Origin: Saccharothrix longispora
Lineage (GTDB): Bacteria; Actinomycetota; Actinomycetes; Mycobacteriales; Pseudonocardiaceae
Assembly: GCF_030852425.1 (NCBI RefSeq)
Contig: NZ_NSDM01000003.1
Location: forward strand, 310,001 to 374,000
DNA length: 64,000 nucleotides
Direction of reading: 5' to 3'
The notes below the pieces were generated by a model that did not search any database, was not told where the DNA came from, and saw nothing but the letters and a program-made list of their open reading frames with translations. Positions 16,364 to 24,697 of this stretch are shown here, in pieces. A program made the position numbers and the translations under genes. Numbering within the stretch: position 1 is the stretch's first letter; each line of letters begins with the position of its first letter.

Positions 16364-17656
16364 ATGTCCCGCCGTTCATGGATGCGTCCCCTCATCGCGA
16401 TGGGGCTCGTCGCCGTGGCAGCAGTGAGCACCGCGTGTGGGTCGTCCGGTCCGGCCGACCCCGCGAACGGGCTCAAGGTGTGGGCACTGGAGGACCCGGT
16501 GCTCAACAAGATCGAGCAGAAGTCGATCGACTCGTTCAAGGCCGGCGGCGGCAACGCCTCGCTGGAGACGTTCGGCAACGACCCGTACAAGCAGCGGCTG
16601 CGCGTCGCGATCGGGTCGCCGCAGGCCCCGGACCTGTTCTTCAACTGGGGCGGCGGCAACCTCAAGGAGTACGTCGACGCGGGCAAGGTCGCCGACCTGA
16701 CCGCGGTGCTGGACGAGAACGCGGCGGTCCGGGACAAGTTCATCCCGAGCGTGCTCGACGGCGCGAAGCTCGACGGCAAGACCTACGGCGTGCCGATGCG
16801 CGGCATGCAGCCGGTGATGCTGTTCTACAACAAGGACGTCTTCGCCGCGGCGGGCGCGCAGCCCCCGACCACGTGGGACGAACTGCTCACCCTGGTCGAC
16901 ACCTTCAAGGCCCAGGGCGTCACCCCCATCGCGCTGGCCGGTTCGCAGGCGTGGACCGAGCTGATGTGGGCCGAGTACGTGCTCGACCGCGTGGCGGGCC
17001 CCGAGGTGTTCAAGAACATCCGGGACAACGGCCCCGCGGGCTGGAAGGACCCGGCCGTGGTCGAGTCCATGACCAAGCTCAAGGACCTGATCGACCGGGG
17101 CGCGTTCGGCACCAACTTCGCCTCCGTCGGCTACGACGCGGGCGGCGCCTCGACGATCCTGGCCCAGGGCAAGGCCGCGATGCACCTGATGGGCTCCTGG
17201 GAGTACACCAACCAGCTGGACCAGAGCCCGGACTTCGTCAAGCAGGACAAGCTGGGCTGGGTGGCCTTCCCCGCCGTCACGGGCGGCAAGGGCGACCCGG
17301 GGAACCTCGTCGGCAACGTGAGCAACTTCTACTCCGCGACCTCGGACTCGAAGAACCTCGACGCGGCCAAGAAGTTCCTCACCACCACGCTGACCGAGGA
17401 CTCCTACATCCAGGCGCTGGTCGAGGCCGGTGACGTGCCGCCGGTCGTGGGCGCGGAGGAGATGCTGAAGAAGTCGCCGAACCCGGACTACTCGACGTTC
17501 ATCTACGAGCTGGTGCTGGACTCGAAGAACTTCCAGCTGTCCTGGGACCAGGACCTGCCCGCGGACGACGCCACGTTCATGCTGACCCAGCTCCAGGAGT
17601 TCTTCCTCGGCAAGGTCTCGCCGCAGCAGTTCGTCGACGCGGTGGCCGCGCGCTGA
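16364..17656 (+). CDS. Sugar ABC transporter substrate-binding lipoprotein
   Basis: The 430-residue protein has an arginine-led signal peptide and a lipobox at VSTACGS, so it should be lipid-anchored outside the membrane. The mature part has the family 1 binding-protein pattern, including LKVWALEDP at the start, VPMRGMQPVMLFYNKDVFAA and AMHLMGSWEYTNQL. It presents an oligosaccharide to the two permeases that follow. The ATG at 16364 begins the signal peptide. The neighbouring GH3 enzyme suggests xylobiose or a similar beta-linked oligosaccharide. No ATPase gene is nearby, so a shared MsiK-type ATPase is likely, as in other actinomycetes. Confidence 0.92.
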   Translation: MSRRSWMRPLIAMGLVAVAAVSTACGSSGPADPANGLKVWALEDPVLNKIEQKSIDSFKAGGGNASLETFGNDPYKQRLRVAIGSPQAPDLFFNWGGGNLKEYVDAGKVADLTAVLDENAAVRDKFIPSVLDGAKLDGKTYGVPMRGMQPVMLFYNKDVFAAAGAQPPTTWDELLTLVDTFKAQGVTPIALAGSQAWTELMWAEYVLDRVAGPEVFKNIRDNGPAGWKDPAVVESMTKLKDLIDRGAFGTNFASVGYDAGGASTILAQGKAAMHLMGSWEYTNQLDQSPDFVKQDKLGWVAFPAVTGGKGDPGNLVGNVSNFYSATSDSKNLDAAKKFLTTTLTEDSYIQALVEAGDVPPVVGAEEMLKKSPNPDYSTFIYELVLDSKNFQLSWDQDLPADDATFMLTQLQEFFLGKVSPQQFVDAVAAR

Positions 17657-18510
17657 TGTCGTCCCAGCGGCCTTCGGGCTGGTACGCCGTTCCCGCGTTC
17701 GCGTTCTTCGCCTTGTTCGCGGCGCTGCCCATGGTCATCGTGGTGTACCTGAGCTTCACCGCGTGGGACGGCCTGGGCACGCCGACCCCCAACGGGGTCG
17801 ACAACTGGACCCGGTTGGTCCAGGACGGCGAGGCCACCGCCTCCGTGGGGCGGACCGTGCTGCTGATGGTCGTCTCCTGGCTCGTCCAGACCCCGATCGC
17901 ACTGCTGGTCGGGGTCTGGGCGGCCGGGAAGCAGCGATCGCGGGCGGTCCTCAGCTCGATCTTCTTCCTGCCCCTGCTGCTGTCCACGGCGGCCATCGCG
18001 CTGCTGTGGCAGGTGCTGCTCGACCCGAACTTCGGCGCGTTCGTCGGCGGGCCGCAGTTCCTGGGCGACACGGACATCGCGATCTACACGGTGGTGTTCG
18101 TGATCTCCTGGCAGTACATCCCGTTCCACACCCTGCTCTACCAGGGCGCGGCGCGGGCGGTGCCGCCGACGCTGTACGAGGCGGCGACGATCGACGGGGC
18201 CGGCCGGTTCGGGCAGTTCGTGAACATCACGCTGCCCCAGCTGCGGTACACGATCGTCACGTCGTCGGTGCTGATGATGGTCGGCTCGCTGACCACCTTC
18301 GACACCGTGCTGATCCTGACCAACGGCGGGCCGGGCACCGCGACCCGCATCCTGCCGCTGCACATGTACATCACCGGGTTCGCCGGGTTCGAGATGGGTT
18401 ACGCGAGCACCATCGCGGTCGTGCTGGTCGTGCTCGGCACCGCGCTGTCGGTGGCGGTCATGCGCTGGAGCGGGTTCCGCTCGATGAGCAGTCAGCAGGA
18501 GGGTTCGTGA
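17656..18510 (+). CDS. Sugar ABC transporter permease, MalF type
   Basis: The 284-residue protein has six predicted membrane segments and the EAA loop YEAATIDGAGRFGQFVNITL that contacts the ATPase. Its ATG at 17656 overlaps the stop of the binding-protein gene by one base (TGATG), so the two are coupled. The length is typical of CUT1 permeases. It pairs with the next permease to form the importer channel. Confidence 0.93.
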   Translation: MSSQRPSGWYAVPAFAFFALFAALPMVIVVYLSFTAWDGLGTPTPNGVDNWTRLVQDGEATASVGRTVLLMVVSWLVQTPIALLVGVWAAGKQRSRAVLSSIFFLPLLLSTAAIALLWQVLLDPNFGAFVGGPQFLGDTDIAIYTVVFVISWQYIPFHTLLYQGAARAVPPTLYEAATIDGAGRFGQFVNITLPQLRYTIVTSSVLMMVGSLTTFDTVLILTNGGPGTATRILPLHMYITGFAGFEMGYASTIAVVLVVLGTALSVAVMRWSGFRSMSSQQEGS

Positions 18511-19325
18511 AGTCCCGCCCCAACTGGCCCGCCGGGTTGTTCGCCCTGGTGTGGCTGGCGATCGTCCTCGGTCCGCTGCTGTACCTGGTGACGGTGTCGC
18601 TGCGCACGCGCAGCGAGTACCTCGGCAAGAGCGCGTGGTCGGTGCCGGACGCGCTGACCCTCGACAACTACGTCACCGTGCTCACCGGCGGGTTCGGGCA
18701 GTACCTGCTGAACAACGTGGTCGTGACGGCGGCGACGGTGGCGATCGTGGTGTGCGTCGCGGTGCCGTGCGCCTACGCGGTGGCCCGCAGCGCGGGGAGG
18801 TTCGTGCAGCGCGGTTTCACCCTGCTGCTGATCGGCCTGGCGATCCCGGCGCAGGCCACGATCATCCCGATCTACCTGCTGATCACCCGGATGAACCTGT
18901 ACGACACGCTGCTGGCGATCATCCTGCCGACGGCGGCGTTCGCGCTGCCGGTGGCGACGCTCGTGCTGACCAACAGCCTGCGGGACGTCCCCCGCGAGCT
19001 GTACGAGGCGCAGGCGATCGACGGCGCCGGGCCGTTCCGGGTGCTCGTGTCGCTGGTCCTGCCGCTGGCGCGGCCGGCGATCATGACCGTGGTGGTCTAC
19101 ACCGCGCTCAACGCCTGGAACGGGTTCCTGTTCCCGCTGGTGCTCACCCAGTCCGAGTCGACGCGCGTGCTGACGCTGGGCCTGTGGGACTTCCGCGGGC
19201 AGTTCGGCACCAACGTGCCGGCCCTGCTGGCGGCGGTGACGCTGTCCGTGCTGCCGATCTTCGCGGTCTACCTGATGGGCAGGCGGTTCCTGCTCAGCGG
19301 TCTGACCGCCGGTTTCGGCAAGTAG
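18507..19325 (+). CDS. Sugar ABC transporter permease, MalG type
   Basis: The 272-residue product has six membrane segments and the EAA loop YEAQAIDGAGPFRVLVSLVL. The GTG at 18507 overlaps the previous stop as GTGA and is preceded by AGGAGG. A longer frame that opens far upstream is a shadow of the first permease. It is the last gene of the importer operon, and a stable hairpin follows. Confidence 0.93.
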   Translation: MKSRPNWPAGLFALVWLAIVLGPLLYLVTVSLRTRSEYLGKSAWSVPDALTLDNYVTVLTGGFGQYLLNNVVVTAATVAIVVCVAVPCAYAVARSAGRFVQRGFTLLLIGLAIPAQATIIPIYLLITRMNLYDTLLAIILPTAAFALPVATLVLTNSLRDVPRELYEAQAIDGAGPFRVLVSLVLPLARPAIMTVVVYTALNAWNGFLFPLVLTQSESTRVLTLGLWDFRGQFGTNVPALLAAVTLSVLPIFAVYLMGRRFLLSGLTAGFGK

Positions 19326-19356
19326 CCGGTTCCGGCAACCGCCCGCCCGCGATCCA

Positions 19357-19392
19357 GGGGCGTGGCCGCTACTCTCCCGGCGGCCGCGCCCC
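19357..19392 (+). terminator. Hairpin terminator after the importer operon
   Basis: A 13-base stem (19357-19369 with 19380-19392, one G-U pair) with a 10-base loop lies 31 bases after the last permease stop. Confidence 0.7.
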
Positions 19393-19544
19393 ACCTTCGC
19401 GCAAAGGGTCGATCATCGTGCCGACAGTTTCGATGTAACAGTCGACATTTTCGGCATTACGTCAGGGTGAACGTGAGCCACACCGCTCACAGAGCCCTCA
19501 TGTTGCGGAGTCTCGGCGGTATCCCCCTGTCGTAGACTGCCTGC

Positions 19545-20588
19545 ATGCCGACCAAAGCCGACCCGTCCTCTCCGGATGGCACCGCCTCGGGCAAGATCAC
19601 CATCGCGGACATCGCGGCCGAGGCCGGGGTTTCGGTACCGACAGTTTCGAAGGTGATGAACGGCCGGGCGGACGTCGCCCCGCACACCCGGGAACGGGTC
19701 GAGGCCATCATCCGCAGGCACGGCTACCAGCGCCGCTCCGACGAGCGCTCCCGCCGGTCCAACCTGGTGGAGCTGATGTTCCACGAGCTGGAGAGCGCCT
19801 GGGCGCTGGAGATCATCCGGGGCGCCGAGCAGGTCGCCGCCGAGCAGGGCCTCGCGCTGGTGCTCTCCGAGTCGCAGGGTCGGTTGACCCCCGGCCACGG
19901 CTGGCTGGAGGGCGTGATCGCCCGCAAGCCGCTCGCCGTGATCTCGGTGTTCTCCGACCTGACCTCGCAGCAGCTGGCGAAGCTGCGCGCCCGGGACATC
20001 CCCGTGGTGGTGGTCGACCCGATCGGCGAGCCCCAGCTGGAGACGCCGTCCATCGGCGCGACCAACTGGAACGGCGGCCTGACCGCCACCCGTCACCTGA
20101 TCGAACTGGGGCACCGGCGGATCGCCATGATCGGCGGCCCCGAGCGGGTGCTGTGCAGCCGGGCGCGCGTGGACGGCTACCGGGCGGCGCTGGAGACCGC
20201 GGGCCTCGCGGTGGACCCCCGGCTGGTGCGCTACGGCGACTTCCACGTCGAGTCCGGGCGCGCGCAGTTCGCGCCGCTGCTCGACCTGCCGGACCCGCCG
20301 ACCGCGGTGTTCGCGGGCTCGGACCTCCAGGCCCTCGGCGTGTACGAGGCCGCGCGGGCCGCGGGGCTGCGCATCCCCCAGGACCTCAGCGTCATCGGGT
20401 TCGACGACCTCCCGGTGGCGCAATGGGTGGGCCCGCCGCTGACCACGGTCCGACAGCCGCTGCAGGACATGGCCGCGGCGGGCACCCGTCTCGCCATCAC
20501 GCTGGCACGTGGTGAAGAGCCCGAACACCGCCGAATCGAGCTTGCCACCACGCTGGTGGTGCGTCAGAGCACCGCCCCGCCACGCTGA
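19545..20588 (+). CDS. Second LacI-family regulator of the bxl-like locus
   Basis: The 347-residue protein has the HTH ITIADIAAEAGVSVPTVSKV followed by MNGRADVAPHTRERVE, and an effector domain closely resembling the LacI protein at 15180-16169 (ATNWNGGLTATRHLIELGHR; DLSVIGFDDLPVAQWVGPP). The recognition helix VPTVSKV is nearly identical, so both may bind GTTTCGA-type sites. One such heptamer lies at 19427-19433. A TAGACT -10 ends 6 bases before the ATG and no RBS is visible, so translation may be leaderless. Whether it acts on the importer, on itself or on distant genes is not shown by the sequence. Confidence 0.9.
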   Translation: MPTKADPSSPDGTASGKITIADIAAEAGVSVPTVSKVMNGRADVAPHTRERVEAIIRRHGYQRRSDERSRRSNLVELMFHELESAWALEIIRGAEQVAAEQGLALVLSESQGRLTPGHGWLEGVIARKPLAVISVFSDLTSQQLAKLRARDIPVVVVDPIGEPQLETPSIGATNWNGGLTATRHLIELGHRRIAMIGGPERVLCSRARVDGYRAALETAGLAVDPRLVRYGDFHVESGRAQFAPLLDLPDPPTAVFAGSDLQALGVYEAARAAGLRIPQDLSVIGFDDLPVAQWVGPPLTTVRQPLQDMAAAGTRLAITLARGEEPEHRRIELATTLVVRQSTAPPR

Positions 20589-20606
20589 CGAGCCGCCTCC
20601 TCTTCC

Positions 20607-21155
20607 CTAGTGGTGGTGACCAGGGGGCTGCGCGTACACGCACCCCTCCGCCTCGGCGGGCACCGTGTGCCCCACCTCGTCGTCCGGTCCCACCGGTGTG
20701 CAGCGCAGGGTGTGCAGCCCCAGCAGCTCCAGGCCGAGCGTGCCGCTCAGCGCGAAGCCGTTGCCGAAGCCGAAGTCCGGGTCGTCGGAGACCTCTCCGC
20801 TCGACCTCGCGCCCTGCCAGGCCCGCTGGAAGTCGGCCAGCCGCTCGCGCTGGAAAACCACCAGCCCGAGCCGCTCGTAGGGCCCCGCCGAGCAGGTCGC
20901 CCACTCCGCCACGTACGGCGCGTAGAGCTCCGCGCGCAGCGGGCCGACGAACTCGGCGAACTCCTCCATCGAGCGCGGCACCGGTTCGCCGCACTGCCCG
21001 GTCTTCTCCTCCACCCACTCGGCCACCTGCTCCGGGGTGGCCAGCGGGGGTCCCAGGGCGTTGCCGGCCCCGAGGGGGGAGGCGGGGTCGGCCGCCGGGG
21101 AACAGGCGACCGACCCCACCAGGAGCGCGACCAGGGCCGCGCACCGCGCGAACAT
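20607..21155 (-). CDS. Small lipoprotein co-translated with the LPMO, His-rich C-terminus
   Basis: The 182-residue protein is of unrecognised family. The signal peptide MFARCAALVALLVGS leads to a lipobox VACS, so it should be anchored outside the cell membrane. Four further cysteines (GQCGE, ATCSA, LRCTP, EGCVY) may form two disulfides, and the protein ends PPGHHH. Its ATG overlaps the stop of the LPMO gene as TGATG. Co-translation with a copper enzyme and a terminal histidine cluster suggest, without proof, a role in copper delivery or LPMO function. Confidence 0.8.
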   Translation of the reverse strand: MFARCAALVALLVGSVACSPAADPASPLGAGNALGPPLATPEQVAEWVEEKTGQCGEPVPRSMEEFAEFVGPLRAELYAPYVAEWATCSAGPYERLGLVVFQRERLADFQRAWQGARSSGEVSDDPDFGFGNGFALSGTLGLELLGLHTLRCTPVGPDDEVGHTVPAEAEGCVYAQPPGHHH

Positions 21156-22444
21156 CACGCCGTGGCGCACGCGGCGCCGCCGAGGGTGAACGAGACCGGG
21201 TTGGCGGGCGTCCCCTGCGACGTCCCGTTGAACCCGAAGCTCACCGTCTGACCCGGCTGGATGTTCTGGTTCCAGCTCGCCCCCCTGGCCGTCGCCTTGC
21301 CGGACGCCACGGTCACGTCGGCCGACCACGCCTGGGAGATACCCTGGCCCGCCGGGACGTCCCAGGCCAGCTGCCAGCCGTTGACCGCGCTCGTGCCGGT
21401 GTTCTTCACCGACACGTTCGCGGTGAAGCCGCCGGACCAGCTGCTCGGCACGCTGTATGTCACCGAGCACGCGCCGGGCTCCTGGCCGCCACCGCCGGTC
21501 GTGGTGACCGAGACGACCGCCGACGGCGGTGAGGTGTTGCCCGCCGCGTCCCGCGCCACCACGTAGAACTGGTAGGCGGTGTTCGCGGTGAGGCCGGTGA
21601 CCGAGGCGCTGGTGCCCGTGGACGTGGCGACCTGGACGTCGTTCGCGCCGGCCTCGCGGAAGACCTGGTACGAGCTGACGCCGACGTTGTCGGCCGCCGC
21701 GCTCCAGCTCAGCTGGACGGAGGTGGACGACGCGCTCGCGGTGGGCGTGCCGGGCGCGGACGGCGCCTGCGTGTCACCGCCGGAGCCGCCGGAGAAGATC
21801 ACGTCCGAGCAGCTGTAGAAGGCCTCGGGGCTGTCGCTGCGCTGCCAGATGGAGTAGATGACGTGCCGACCCGACTTGTTCGGCAGGGTGCCGTTCCACG
21901 AGTACTCGCCGCTGCCCAGCGGCGGGTTGGTGATGCTGTCGAACGGCACGGGCTCCAGGTCCGACCACTTCAGCGGCTGCGTGACGTCGAAGCCGTCCTT
22001 GGTGACGTACTGGTCCCACGTGCCGGGGTGCGGCGCCCACGCGTTGTACTTGAACGTGATCGGCGCGCCCGCGCGCAGCGTCGTGGTGGGCCAGTCGGAG
22101 CGGGTCAGGTTGTAGGCGTCGTACTTGGTGGTCGGCCCGCACAGGTCGCCGTCGGCGATGATCTCGCGGTGCTTGCCGCCGGCCAGGCTGATCAGGTTGC
22201 CGTACCAGTCCCACAGCGGCTGCTTGCCGCCGATCTGGACCGCGGCGACGCACGCCGGGTTGGTCGGGTTCAGGTCGCCGCCGCCACCACCGATCCTGCC
22301 GTCCTCGTAGCAGGCGAAGGTGCGGCTCGGGGGGAAGGTCATCGACCCGTGCGCCACCGCCGTACCGCTCTGGACGAACACACTGGTGAAGCCGACGACG
22401 CCGAGCGCGGCAACGGCCAACGCCCCAAAGCGCTTGAGTCGCAA
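21155..22444 (-). CDS. AA10 lytic polysaccharide monooxygenase with Fn3 and CBM2 modules
   Basis: The 429-residue precursor has a signal peptide ending AVA at residue 31, so mature protein begins with His32 (HGSMTFPPSRT), the first ligand of the copper histidine brace. The second is in WAPHPGTW. The AA10 domain (about 32-215) is followed by Fn3 (about 225-310) and CBM2 (about 325-429). The enzyme should oxidatively cleave crystalline cellulose or chitin. CBM2 and the CebR box upstream favour cellulose. A TTG start at 22444 was chosen because GAAGGAG lies just before it and no ATG/GTG fits the signal peptide. Confidence 0.92.
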   Translation of the reverse strand: MRLKRFGALAVAALGVVGFTSVFVQSGTAVAHGSMTFPPSRTFACYEDGRIGGGGGDLNPTNPACVAAVQIGGKQPLWDWYGNLISLAGGKHREIIADGDLCGPTTKYDAYNLTRSDWPTTTLRAGAPITFKYNAWAPHPGTWDQYVTKDGFDVTQPLKWSDLEPVPFDSITNPPLGSGEYSWNGTLPNKSGRHVIYSIWQRSDSPEAFYSCSDVIFSGGSGGDTQAPSAPGTPTASASSTSVQLSWSAAADNVGVSSYQVFREAGANDVQVATSTGTSASVTGLTANTAYQFYVVARDAAGNTSPPSAVVSVTTTGGGGQEPGACSVTYSVPSSWSGGFTANVSVKNTGTSAVNGWQLAWDVPAGQGISQAWSADVTVASGKATARGASWNQNIQPGQTVSFGFNGTSQGTPANPVSFTLGGAACATA

Positions 22445-22486
22445 GGTCTCTCCTTCAGATCGACGGTGATCTGGTGGGCACGGGAC

Positions 22487-22500
22487 TGGGAGCGCTCCCA
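22487..22500. promoter_or_regulatory. CebR operator (perfect match)
   Basis: TGGGAGCGCTCCCA is identical to the palindromic CebR operator that controls cello-oligosaccharide and cellulase genes in Streptomyces. It lies 43 bases upstream of the LPMO start and in the gap shared with the divergent PfkB kinase gene. This indicates cellobiose-type induction of the LPMO gene. Confidence 0.85.
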
Positions 22501-22575
22501 GAAACACGATTGCACCACCGGTGACCGCCCGTCAACGATCCGTTTCATTTGGCGCCCGCCGGGTACGGATCGACC

Positions 22576-23448
22576 ATGCGGATCGCGGTGGTCGGCCAGA
22601 TAGCCCGTGACCTGGTGCTCGTGGTGCCGGAGGTGCCCCCGGCCGGGGGTTCGGCGACGGTGTCGGAACGGCGCGAAATGCTCGGCGGCAAGGGCGCCAA
22701 CATCGCCCGGAACGCCGTCGGACTGGGCGCGACGGCCGCACTCGTCGGCGTCGTCGGGGACGACCGGGACGGCGACCTGCTGGTGCAGCGGCTGTCGGCG
22801 GACGGCGTAGCGGTGGACGCGGTCGTGCGGCGCACCGCCACCCGGACGGCCCTCGTGGTCGACGTGGTGCACGACGGCCACTACCGCTACCTGGAGGACA
22901 TCCCCCCGGCGTGCCTGCTGACCCCGGCGGACGTCACCGCCGCGGCGGCCGCCCTGGCCGCCGCCGACGCCGTGGTGCTCCAGTTGCAGCAACCGGGGGA
23001 CGCCTGCCTGGCCGCCGCCCGCGCGGCCGGTGGTCTGATCGTCCTGGACGGCGTACCCGACTCGGGAACCGACGAACTCCTCGCCGCGGCCGACGTGGTC
23101 CGCGCCGACCACCGGGAAGCCGCCCTCCTGACCGGCCGGGAGATCACCGCGGTCGACGACGCCGTGGAGGCCGGCCGGGCCCTGCTGGCCCGGGGCCCGT
23201 CCACCGCCGCCCTGGAGGTCCCCGGCGAGGCGAACGTCCTGGTCTGGCGGGACGGTCACGCGGCGATCCCCCTGACCGCCGAGCACGTGGTGGACACCAC
23301 CGGCGGCGGCGACGCGTTCGTGGCCGCCCTGACCGTGGCCCTCCTGGAGGGCGACACCCCGGAGGAAGCGGGCCGCAAGGCCACCCGGGCCGCGGGCCAG
23401 ACCGTGACCCACCCGGGCGGCCGAACCACCCTCACCCGCGAGTCGTAA
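22576..23448 (+). CDS. PfkB-family carbohydrate kinase (ribokinase-like)
   Basis: The 290-residue protein has the N-terminal PfkB signature (EMLGGKGANIARNAVGLGA) and the C-terminal ATP/anion-hole motif DTTGGGDAFVAAL with the catalytic aspartate. It probably phosphorylates ribose or another furanose or nucleoside. The exact sugar is not predictable. The ATG at 22576 fits the first beta-strand (RIAVVGQIARDLV), and an in-frame start 9 codons upstream is less likely. It is divergent from the LPMO gene and shares the gap containing the CebR box. Confidence 0.87.
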   Translation: MRIAVVGQIARDLVLVVPEVPPAGGSATVSERREMLGGKGANIARNAVGLGATAALVGVVGDDRDGDLLVQRLSADGVAVDAVVRRTATRTALVVDVVHDGHYRYLEDIPPACLLTPADVTAAAAALAAADAVVLQLQQPGDACLAAARAAGGLIVLDGVPDSGTDELLAAADVVRADHREAALLTGREITAVDDAVEAGRALLARGPSTAALEVPGEANVLVWRDGHAAIPLTAEHVVDTTGGGDAFVAALTVALLEGDTPEEAGRKATRAAGQTVTHPGGRTTLTRES

Positions 23449-23483
23449 CCCCACCCCGCGCGAGTCGTAAGTCCAGCCCCCGG

Positions 23484-23599
23484 GAGTCGTACGTTCAGGC
23501 CGGGCGAGTCCAACGCTCAGGAGCCGTGTGTTCTTCACTCGCAAGTAAAGAACTCAGGGGGCCTGAGCGTTGGACTCGCCCGGCCTGAACGTACGACTC
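23484..23599. repeat. Long inverted-repeat element, copy A
   Basis: Perfect 38-base arms (23484-23521 and 23562-23599) contain GAGTCGTACGTTCAGG. The 40-base centre holds a smaller hairpin, GTTCTTCACT paired with AGTAAAGAAC around CGCA. The core and the GAGTCGTACGTTC unit recur in the element at 48375-48524, so this is a repeat family and not an ordinary terminator. It lies between two plus-strand genes. Confidence 0.85.
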
Positions 23600-23710
23600 G
23601 CGTGAGGGCTGGGGCTGGTGGACGTGCGCGGGGTTGTTCCGTAACCTGTCCGCGACTTGCCCGTGTAACCCGTTCGGGGCATTGCCGGCTTCCAGGAGGA
23701 TCGCGCGACC

Positions 23711-24697
23711 GTGGCGTCGAACCCCGCTCTGCGCGCCGTCCGCGCGGCCCTGGCGGTCACGGCCGCCGCCGCGCTGGTCGGTTCCCTGCCCATCCACCAG
23801 GCCGCGGCCGACCCGGCGGCGGACGCGCTCAAGAGGTACACCGACCTCGCCCACGAGGCGGAGGCCCTCAACGAGGAGCACCTGCGGGCGCAGGACGACC
23901 TGTCCAACGCCCAGGGCGCGCTGGACCAGGCCAACCGCGACCTCGCGGCGGCGCAGCAGGCCCAGGAGGCGCTGCGCGGCCAAGTGGACCTGCTCACCGA
24001 GGCGTCGTTCGAGGGGGCCCGCTTCAACCAGTTGTCGGCACTGCTGGTCAGCGACTCGCAGCAGGATTTCCTCAACCGCATGTCCGCGCTCGGCGTGCTG
24101 GCCGGCGACAACGCCGAGGCGCTCGAAGGGCTCGGCGCCGCGGTGGACGGCGCGAACGACGCGGCCCGCCGCGCGGTCGAGGCCACCGACACCGCGAACC
24201 AGGCGATCGCCGAGATCGACCAGCGCAAGGCGGCCCTGGACGGCCAGATCGACGAGGCCCGCGAGGCGTACCGGGCACTGAGCCCGGCGCAGCGCGCCGC
24301 GCTGAACAACGCGGGCGACATGAGCCGCATCGACGTGCCGCCGGGCCAAGCCGGTCAGGCGCTGGCGTTCGCGCTCGGCGAGCGCGGCAAGCCGTACGTC
24401 TTCGGCTCGAACGGCCCGAACACGTGGGACTGCTCCAGCTTGATGCAGGCGGCCTACCGCTCGGTGGGCATCGCGATCCCGCGCACCACCTACGGGCAGG
24501 CCACGATCGGCCGGTCGGTGGCCCGCAACGACGTGCGGGCCGGCGACCTGGTCATCTACTACTCGGGCCAGACGCACGTGGCGATGGCGATCGACGGGCT
24601 GCGCGCCGTGCACGCGTCCACCGAGGGCGTGCCGGTGAAGATCCAGGACATCGAGTCGATCGGACCGGTGGACGTCATCCGCCGCGTGGTCGGCTGA
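23711..24697 (+). CDS. Secreted NlpC/P60 peptidoglycan endopeptidase with coiled coil
   Basis: The 328-residue protein has a signal peptide (about 1-34), a long coiled-coil region (about 40-195, for example EALNEEHLRAQDDLSNAQGA) and a C-terminal NlpC/P60 domain with the catalytic cysteine in TWDCSSLMQ, the histidine in GQTHVAMAI and a polar residue at AVHAS. The layout matches RipA/RipC-like cell wall hydrolases that cut stem peptides during growth and division. The GTG at 23711 has GGAGG ten bases upstream. Coiled coils in such proteins often mediate FtsEX-type activation, which is not testable here. Confidence 0.9.
   Translation: MASNPALRAVRAALAVTAAAALVGSLPIHQAAADPAADALKRYTDLAHEAEALNEEHLRAQDDLSNAQGALDQANRDLAAAQQAQEALRGQVDLLTEASFEGARFNQLSALLVSDSQQDFLNRMSALGVLAGDNAEALEGLGAAVDGANDAARRAVEATDTANQAIAEIDQRKAALDGQIDEAREAYRALSPAQRAALNNAGDMSRIDVPPGQAGQALAFALGERGKPYVFGSNGPNTWDCSSLMQAAYRSVGIAIPRTTYGQATIGRSVARNDVRAGDLVIYYSGQTHVAMAIDGLRAVHASTEGVPVKIQDIESIGPVDVIRRVVG

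Noticed and set aside
12868..16779. A single minus-strand open frame of about 1,300 codons covering the GH3 gene and beyond
   Set aside because: Only the part from the GTG at 15186 has GH3 homology and an RBS. The rest is the shadow of the lacI gene and the promoter region in another frame.
19644..19650. GTTTCGA heptamer inside the second lacI gene
   Set aside because: It falls in codons for the recognition helix (Thr-Val-Ser-Lys) and is fully explained by coding sequence.
23600..23710. Possible ydaO/c-di-AMP riboswitch before the NlpC/P60 gene
   Set aside because: Wall hydrolase genes in actinomycetes often have one, but the gap is only about 110 bases and I could not see the conserved ydaO core.
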